14,402 bases of DNA from an uncultured Collinsella sp. (GTDB taxonomy: Bacteria > Actinomycetota > Coriobacteriia > Coriobacteriales > Coriobacteriaceae): the NCBI GenBank assembly GCA_905208975.1, contig CAJLRE010000049.1, positions 1 through 14,402 on the forward strand, read 5' to 3'. The position numbers and the translations under genes are program-made. Under the pieces are notes generated by a model. That model did no database searches and was not told the origin of the DNA. It saw only the letters and a list, made by a program, of their open reading frames with translations. Shown one piece after another: positions 6,703-11,239 of the stretch; position 1 is the stretch's first letter; each line of letters opens with the position of its first letter.

Positions 6703-7626
6703 CTAGCAGGCGGCCATGATGGGGGCAGCGACCTGCTTCTTACGGGAGAGGACACCCGGCATCCAGACGCCGTCGTGCTCGTCGGCAATGCCCAGGCCCT
6801 TCTGAGCGGCCTCGGTCTCGCCCTCGAGCAGGACCTGCGAGCCCTCCTCCATGATGTCGGTGATGCACAGGACAATGCCATCGGCACCCTTCTCGGCGGC
6901 GTAGGCACGCATGGCCTCGCGAATCTCGTCGATCATGCCGAGCGCACGACTCTTGTCGACGGTCTCGTACTGGCCGATGAGCAGCTTCTTGCCGGCGGGC
7001 TCGAACATCTTGATGTCGTTGCCGACCATCTCGGCTGCGGTGAAGGAGCCGGACGGACGGGTGAGGAAGACCTCCATGCCAAACTTGACCGGGTCGACGC
7101 CCACCTGCTCGCCGAGCTTAGCAGCGACGGCGCGGTCGACATCGGTGGTGGTGGGACTCTTGAGCATGAGCGTGTCGGTCATCATGGCCGAGAGCAGCAG
7201 CTTGGCCTGGACGTCGGAAAGCTCAACGCCGAGCACGCCGGCGAGCTTGGTGACGATGGTGCAGCTGGAACCCCAGGGCAGGCAGATGTAGTGCAGCGGG
7301 CCGGCGGTCTCGAAATCGCCGATGCGGTGATGATCGACGACGCCAAAGACCGTGGCGTCCTTAAGGCCGGCGACAGACTGGGCGGACTCGTTGTGGTCGG
7401 TGAGGACGACGAGCTGGCCGGCCTCGACGGACTCGATCACGCGGGGCTCGGCAATGCCGGCGTCGGCAAGCAGCTTGGCGGACTCGGCCGGAAGCTGACC
7501 AAGGGCGCAGGCCTCGTAGGTGTTGCCGGCATACTCAACCTGGTTGAGCAGCTGGGACAGGACGACGGCGCTCATGATGGCGTCGTTATCGGGGTTCTGG
7601 TGACCAAAGACAAGAACGTTTGCCAT
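6703..7626 (-). CDS. ppaC: Manganese-dependent inorganic pyrophosphatase, family II
   Basis: This enzyme hydrolyses pyrophosphate to two phosphates in the cytoplasm, pulling biosynthetic reactions forward. The 307-residue protein is a canonical two-domain DHH/DHHA2 phosphoesterase. Metal ligands are visible in GHQNPDNDAI (H9, D13, D15), LTDHNE (D77), VVDHHRIGDF (D98, H99, H100) and MMTDTLMLKSPTTT (D151). The C-terminal domain carries the substrate-binding SRKKQV (294-299). No CBS domains are inserted, so this is the unregulated short form. The ATG has GGAGG 6 bases upstream. It appears monocistronic, with its own terminator. Confidence 0.96.
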   Translation of the reverse strand: MANVLVFGHQNPDNDAIMSAVVLSQLLNQVEYAGNTYEACALGQLPAESAKLLADAGIAEPRVIESVEAGQLVVLTDHNESAQSVAGLKDATVFGVVDHHRIGDFETAGPLHYICLPWGSSCTIVTKLAGVLGVELSDVQAKLLLSAMMTDTLMLKSPTTTDVDRAVAAKLGEQVGVDPVKFGMEVFLTRPSGSFTAAEMVGNDIKMFEPAGKKLLIGQYETVDKSRALGMIDEIREAMRAYAAEKGADGIVLCITDIMEEGSQVLLEGETEAAQKGLGIADEHDGVWMPGVLSRKKQVAAPIMAAC

Positions 7627-7785
7627 GGATATCCTCCACTTGATATGTGTACTTGGACGTAGCTATGGTAGCACGCTGACGCCGAACCTTATGAGACGGA
7701 AGGGTCGCGGCACAATTTGGGGCAAGCGCTGAGGCGAGGTCAGGGACGAAGCCTGTCCCCCTTTCACCACCTGCCCCCGCACCAG

Positions 7786-8739
7786 CTATTTACCGGCGGC
7801 GCGCAGGGCTACGTAAGCGGCACCGATGATGCCGGCGTCGTTGCCGAGCGAAGCGACCTTAATGGGCGTCTCGCGCGAGGCGGAGAGCGCGTACTGCTTA
7901 AAGTGCTCGCGGACCTTGTCGAGGTAGACATCGGCCGAAGCGGAAGCACCGCCGCCGATCAGGAACATCTCGGGATCGACCACGTTGGCAATAAGCGCCA
8001 GGGCGCGGCCGAGATAGTCGGCCATGGTATCGGCAGCTGCCAGCGCGAGCTTGTCACCCTCGCGGCAGGCCTGGAACACGTCCTTGGAATCAGAAGGCCC
8101 GGTGAGCTCGATGGGCTCGACGCCCGCCTTCTTGCACTCGGCAAGGTAGTTACTCACCACGCCGGTGGCGCTGGAATACTGCTCCAGATGGCCATGGCCG
8201 CCACAGCCGCAGGTGCGCTCCTCTTCGGGGTTCAGGCACATGTGGCCAATCTCGCCGCCGGCACCCACAACGCCCGATACCACGTCGCCGTTAACGATAA
8301 CGCCACCGCCCACGCCGGTACCGATGGTGACCATCACCACGTTCTGTACGCCCTTGGCAGAGCCGAGCCAGGCCTCGCCCATGGCAGCGGCGTTGGCATC
8401 GTTTTCGTACTTAACGACCGCGTCGGGGCAGTGCTCCTGGATGGCAATCCTCAGTTCAGGCAGGTTGATAGCAATGTTGGCCTTGACCTTGGCATCGCCC
8501 GAAGCCGGGATGGGGCACGGAACGGCCAGACCAATGCCCGCCACAAAGGCGCGCGGAATCTGTGCCTTGGCGATCACCTGATCGATAGCCTCGGTCACCG
8601 CGGCAAAGCCCGCGGCGTCAACGATAGGAGGCGTGGGCACGCTGGCCTTGGCAAGCAGGTTACCGTCTTCGTCGAACAGGCCCTCCTTAACCGAAGTGCC
8701 GCCGACGTCAATGCCGATGTAGTACTGCTTAGGTTCCAT
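7786..8739 (-). CDS. ROK-family sugar kinase, probably glucokinase
   Basis: ROK kinases phosphorylate a hexose with ATP at the sugar's C6. The 317-residue product has the ATP-phosphate motif GIDVGGTSVK (9-18), the catalytic ENDANAAAMGE (N113, D114), TIGTGVGGG (138-146), GGEIGH (161-166, with zinc ligand H166) and the ROK zinc signature CGCGGHGHLE (177-186). In that signature the usual third cysteine is His184. The start is the ATG at 8739, behind an AAAGGTGG box; further in-frame starts at 8766 and 8805 would add residues upstream of the family's normal N-terminus. It is divergent from a GntR regulator and manA, which suggests hexose or mannose-type metabolism. Glucose is the most common substrate, but fructose, mannose or N-acylated sugars cannot be excluded. 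Confidence 0.9.
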   Translation of the reverse strand: MEPKQYYIGIDVGGTSVKEGLFDEDGNLLAKASVPTPPIVDAAGFAAVTEAIDQVIAKAQIPRAFVAGIGLAVPCPIPASGDAKVKANIAINLPELRIAIQEHCPDAVVKYENDANAAAMGEAWLGSAKGVQNVVMVTIGTGVGGGVIVNGDVVSGVVGAGGEIGHMCLNPEEERTCGCGGHGHLEQYSSATGVVSNYLAECKKAGVEPIELTGPSDSKDVFQACREGDKLALAAADTMADYLGRALALIANVVDPEMFLIGGGASASADVYLDKVREHFKQYALSASRETPIKVASLGNDAGIIGAAYVALRAAGK

Positions 8740-8793
8740 GGGAGCCCACCTTTCTCGTTTAAACATTGCCTGTATGGTACCGCTCCCAAGGCA

Positions 8794-8834
8794 AAAACCT
8801 ACCAAAAAGGGACAGGTTTGTTTTGGCAGGTTTT
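8794..8834. repeat. 14-bp inverted repeat with 13-base spacer upstream of the ROK gene
   Basis: The arms are AAAACCTACCAAAA (8794-8807) and TTTTGGCAGGTTTT (8821-8834), matching at 13 of 14 positions. The spacer carries another ACAGGTTT copy as a direct repeat. It ends in T-runs on both strands, so it could be a weak bidirectional terminator, a leader hairpin of the ROK mRNA, or a protein-binding site. Confidence 0.6.
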
Positions 8835-8867
8835 ATCTGGGGAAACTCAAAGCATGAGATTCGGTTC

Positions 8868-8890
8868 GCTGGGCGGCAAAACAGCCCAGC
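8868..8890. repeat. Short inverted repeat (GCTGGGC/GCCCAGC)
   Basis: A perfect 7-bp stem with a nine-base loop lies in the ROK/gntR intergenic region. No T-run follows on either strand, so it is not a terminator. Role unknown. Confidence 0.45.
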
Positions 8891-9032
8891 CCCGTCCTCG
8901 AGCCAATCAATTTGCTCAATACCACATTATTAGAGTGCATATTGATTTGAAGCGCTCTAGTTATTAAAGAGAAGCGTTTTTCAATTATCTCTTTCTCGAA
9001 CTTTTCAAAAACACAATAGGGATGCTTAGGTG

Positions 9033-9058
9033 TTGACTATACTTTCTTTTATACTCAA
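9033..9058. promoter_or_regulatory. Candidate GntR operator
   Basis: TTGACTATA (9033-9041) and TATACTCAA (9050-9058) form a 9-bp inverted repeat around the 8-base spacer CTTTCTTT, with a single C/C mismatch at the same place in each arm. It ends 21 bases before the gntR start codon and overlaps both TATACT boxes. Binding there should block transcription, as expected for an autoregulated GntR/HutC repressor. Confidence 0.55.
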
Positions 9059-9079
9059 TCAAACTGGAAAGGAGGTTCC

Positions 9080-9799
9080 ATGATTCCCAAATATGAGGCG
9101 ATAGCTGCAGATATCGCCCGAAGCATCGAGGACGGCGCTCTAAAGCCGGGCGACAAGCTACCCACCGTCGTTGAGTTCTGCGAGCTCTATAGCGTTTCCA
9201 AAATCACCGTCAAGCGAGCTATCGAGCAGATCACCGAGGAGGGCCTTGTCACCAGCCGGCGCGGGTCGGGCACCTACGTTAAGGACACGGCGGGTCTTCC
9301 CGACCAGGCATTTTTCCAGGGCAAGAATGACCGCGCCCAGGGTTTTTCGTATGAGCACCGCGGGGAGAAGGTAACCTCGGTGGTCTACGATTTCTCGATT
9401 GTCAATCCACCAGCGGACGTCGCTACTCAGCTGGGAATTGCCGAGGACGACTTTGCCTATCACATCGTGCGCGTGCGCCAGGTCGACGAGAAGCCCATCG
9501 TCATCGAGTACACCTACATGCCTCTCGAGCTGATACCGGGCCTTAAAAAGAAGGACCTGTACGGATCGGTCTATAGCTTTATCCGCGAGCAATGCGGGCT
9601 GAAGATTTCGAGCTTCCACCGCACCATCCGTGCCGTGGCGGCAACCGAGGAAGAGGCCGAGCGCCTGGACACCAAACCCGGCTCTCCCCTGCTCGAACTC
9701 AACCAGATTGGCTTCTTGGATAGCGGCACCGCGTTTGAATATTCTGTCTCGCACAACGTAGGCGACCGCTTTGAGCTGCACAACGTAACGCTGGCCTAG
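9080..9799 (+). CDS. GntR/HutC-family transcriptional regulator (UTRA effector domain)
   Basis: A 239-residue regulator with a winged helix-turn-helix at about 1-68. Its KLPTVVEFCELYSVSKITVK segment is the recognition region and RRGSGTYV is the wing end. A UTRA ligand-binding domain follows at about 90-235, including FAYHIVRVRQVD, VIEYTYMPLELIPGL and FEYSVSHNVGDRFEL. HutC-type UTRA domains usually bind phosphorylated sugars or similar small metabolites and relieve repression. AAAGGAGG lies 4 bases before the ATG. The gene is divergent from the ROK kinase and 72 bases upstream of manA on the same strand, so a hexose phosphate is a reasonable effector guess. The regulon is inferred, and autoregulation is suggested by the inverted repeat upstream. 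Confidence 0.92.
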   Translation: MIPKYEAIAADIARSIEDGALKPGDKLPTVVEFCELYSVSKITVKRAIEQITEEGLVTSRRGSGTYVKDTAGLPDQAFFQGKNDRAQGFSYEHRGEKVTSVVYDFSIVNPPADVATQLGIAEDDFAYHIVRVRQVDEKPIVIEYTYMPLELIPGLKKKDLYGSVYSFIREQCGLKISSFHRTIRAVAATEEEAERLDTKPGSPLLELNQIGFLDSGTAFEYSVSHNVGDRFELHNVTLA

Positions 9800-9871
9800 T
9801 TTTGTAATCCGGTGGGTGCTCGTTTTGAGCTGTCTTACGCGGCACCCGCACAACCTTATGGGAGTATGCAC

Positions 9872-10804
9872 ATGTCCGATTTGATTAAACTCACGCCGAT
9901 CTTCCACGAGAAGATCTGGGGCGGCCGCCAGCTGGAGACCGTATTTGGTTACGACATTCCCGAGGGTCCCATCGGTGAGTGTTGGGCTATCTCGGCCCAC
10001 CCCAACGGCGACTGCCAGATCGCGGAGGGCCCGTACGCCGGTCACACGCTTTCGTGGCTGTGGGCCGAGCACCGCGAGCTCTTTGGTAACTGCGAGGGCA
10101 AGGAGTTCCCGCTGCTCATTAAGATTCTAGACGCCAAGGACGACCTTTCGATCCAGATCCATCCCAATGACGAGTACGCCGCCGAGCACGAGAACGGCAG
10201 CCTGGGCAAAACCGAGTGCTGGTATGTACTGGACTGCGAGCCCGGCGCCACGATCATCGTCGGACAGCGCGCGCACGACCGCGCCGAGGCCGCGCGTATG
10301 ATCGAGGACGGCCGCTGGGACGACATGCTCAACGTGCTGCCGATCCACAAGGGCGACTTTTTCCAGATTGATTCCGGTACCGTCCACGCCATCAAGACCG
10401 GCACGCTCATTTTGGAGACGCAGCAGTCGAGCGACGTGACGTATCGCCTGTACGACTACGACCGTCCCGGCACCGACGGCAAACTGCGTCCCCTGCACAT
10501 TGAGCAGAGTCTCGACTGCATCGACTTTGATTCTCAGGCCCCGACCGACGGCACCGTGACCGCGCCCGAAGTCGACGGCGTGACCGAACTCGAGTCCAAC
10601 CCCTGCTACACCGTCGATCGCGTGCGCGTCAACGGCAGCAAGACCTTGGAGCAGCACTGGCCCTTCATGTGTCTGTCGGTCATCGACGGCGAAGGCACCG
10701 TCTGCGGCGACCCCGTCCACAAGGGAAGCCACCTGCTAGCCCCGAGCACCGTCAGCTCCATCGACCTCGAAGGCAAGATGGAACTGATCATCAGCCACCT
10801 GTAA
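9872..10804 (+). CDS. manA: Mannose-6-phosphate isomerase, class I (short form)
   Basis: This zinc enzyme interconverts mannose 6-phosphate and fructose 6-phosphate, linking mannose use to glycolysis and supplying mannose 6-phosphate for glycan synthesis. The 310-residue product matches the short Bacillus-type class I enzyme. Zinc ligands are visible in LSIQIHPNDEYA (Q95, H97), KTECWYVL (E115) and SGTVHAI (H172), and the catalytic arginine is in TYRLYDYDR (R192). The ATG at 9872 is chosen because GGGAG lies 7 bases upstream; the in-frame ATG two codons earlier would almost touch that box. It is probably co-transcribed with gntR. Its stop codon is followed after 17 bases by structured element A. 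Confidence 0.95.
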   Translation: MSDLIKLTPIFHEKIWGGRQLETVFGYDIPEGPIGECWAISAHPNGDCQIAEGPYAGHTLSWLWAEHRELFGNCEGKEFPLLIKILDAKDDLSIQIHPNDEYAAEHENGSLGKTECWYVLDCEPGATIIVGQRAHDRAEAARMIEDGRWDDMLNVLPIHKGDFFQIDSGTVHAIKTGTLILETQQSSDVTYRLYDYDRPGTDGKLRPLHIEQSLDCIDFDSQAPTDGTVTAPEVDGVTELESNPCYTVDRVRVNGSKTLEQHWPFMCLSVIDGEGTVCGDPVHKGSHLLAPSTVSSIDLEGKMELIISHL

Positions 10805-10821
10805 GCTACCGGTCCCCGAGC

Positions 10822-10952
10822 GCTCGCCGGGACGGGGCGCGGGGTTTGGTCGCCTGCTCGGACAGTCCTGCTCGCACGGAGAGCACATTAAGTGCTCTCC
10901 GGCTCGTGCGGAACTCGCGATCGACCAAACCCCGCGCCCCGTCCCGGCGAGC
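10822..10952 (+). repeat. Structured 3'-UTR element, copy A (after manA)
   Basis: Two perfectly complementary 31-base arms (10822-10852 and 10922-10952) enclose a 69-base core. The core reads CCTGCTCGGACAGTCCTGC (10853-10871), a short linker, a 9-bp hairpin GGAGAGCAC-ATTAA-GTGCTCTCC (10878-10900), a short linker, and GTGCGGAACTCGCGAT (10906-10921). CGCAC (10873-10877) can extend the hairpin by pairing with GTGCG (10906-10910). The same core occurs in copy B on the other strand. No T-run follows, so the element itself is not a canonical terminator. It lies in the presumed manA 3' UTR, upstream of a terminator-like hairpin. It matches no RNA or mobile-element family I can name. Confidence 0.85.
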
Positions 10953-10982
10953 CTCCGACTAGCAACAACAATCACAACGCAA

Positions 10983-11020
10983 CAAGGGGCTCCCCCGTTC
11001 ATCAACGGAGGAGCCCCTTG
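10983..11020. terminator. Long hairpin, probable manA terminator
   Basis: An 11-bp outer stem (CAAGGGGCTCC/GGAGCCCCTTG) and a 5-bp inner stem (CCGTT/AACGG) are separated by one C-A mismatch and closed by the loop CATC. On the minus strand the mismatch becomes a G-U pair. No clean T-run follows on the plus strand; the minus strand is T-rich beyond it. It sits where manA transcription should end. Confidence 0.6.
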
Positions 11021-11057
11021 CCATATCTAGCTATCAGCCCACCCGGCTCTCCAGACC

Positions 11058-11085
11058 AAAAAACGAACGAGCAAAGCGACGTTCG
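11058..11085 (-). terminator. Intrinsic terminator of pcrA
   Basis: CGAACG (11080-11085 read on the minus strand) pairs with CGTTCG (11064-11069) around a ten-base loop that can form two more GC pairs, and six Ts follow (11063-11058). It lies about 155 bases past the pcrA stop and beyond element B, so element B should be part of the pcrA mRNA. Confidence 0.7.
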
Positions 11086-11102
11086 CAAGCAGCGTTATCA
11101 AA

Positions 11103-11232
11103 GGACCTGGGAGGGCGTATGGGGCAACATCGATCGCGAGTTCCGCACGCAAAGGAGGCCACTTAATGTGGCCTCCGTCTTGCGCAGGACTGTCCGAGCA
11201 GGCGATGTTGCCCTATACGCCTGCCCAGGTCC
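11103..11232 (-). repeat. Structured 3'-UTR element, copy B (after pcrA)
   Basis: Two 30-base arms (11103-11132 and 11203-11232) pair at 27 of 30 positions and enclose a 70-base core. Read on the minus strand, the core reproduces element A: CCTGCTCGGACAGTCCTGC (11202-11184), a linker, the hairpin GGAGGCCAC-ATTAA-GTGGCCTCC (11176-11154), a linker, and GTGCGGAACTCGCGAT (11148-11133). The hairpin stem differs from copy A by compensatory changes while the loop is identical. The outer arms share only TCG next to the core with copy A. The element starts 7 bases after the pcrA stop codon and precedes the pcrA terminator. Confidence 0.85.
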
Positions 11233-11239
11233 GCCGGAA

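Larger units (their letters stand above)
8740..9079. other. Divergent ROK/gntR intergenic region
   Basis: These 340 bases hold no gene I can support. The ROK-proximal half contains a long inverted repeat (8794-8834) and a 7-bp hairpin (8868-8890). From about 8930 to 9060 the DNA becomes clearly AT-rich compared with the neighbouring genes. That part ends in an inverted repeat (9033-9058) just before gntR. Promoters for both divergent transcripts must lie here. TATACT occurs twice, 12 bases apart, in front of gntR, but neither copy has a good -35 box at normal spacing. Confidence 0.7.
10805..11239. other. manA-pcrA convergent intergenic region, no protein gene, highly structured
   Basis: The 435 bases between the two stop codons contain no supportable protein gene. 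From left to right they hold element A (sense to manA), a long hairpin, the intrinsic terminator of pcrA, and element B (sense to pcrA). Open frames across it are short or are extensions of antisense frames over pcrA. Confidence 0.85.

Noticed and set aside
6034..7662. 542-codon plus-strand open frame opposite nhaA and ppaC
   Set aside because: It crosses two terminators and two conserved minus-strand genes and has no recognisable product.
9033..9058. TTGACT at 9033-9039 as the -35 box of a gntR promoter
   Set aside because: The nearest TATACT lies only 11 bases after it, and at 16-18 bases there is no -10-like hexamer, so the spacing does not fit a standard promoter; the inverted repeat explains the sequence better.
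10822..10952. Element A as a simple intrinsic terminator for manA
   Set aside because: The stem is very long but the following bases (CTCCGACTAGC) contain no T-run, and the conserved core has no reason to exist in a plain terminator.
10822..11232. The paired elements as a MITE, insertion sequence or integron attC site
   Set aside because: There is no transposase frame and no evident target duplication. The outer arms differ between copies while the core is conserved, which is the reverse of MITEs (shared ends) and of attC sites (conserved ends, variable middle).
10805..11239. CRISPR-like repeat array
   Set aside because: There are only two copies, in opposite orientation, with no regular spacers and no cas genes nearby.
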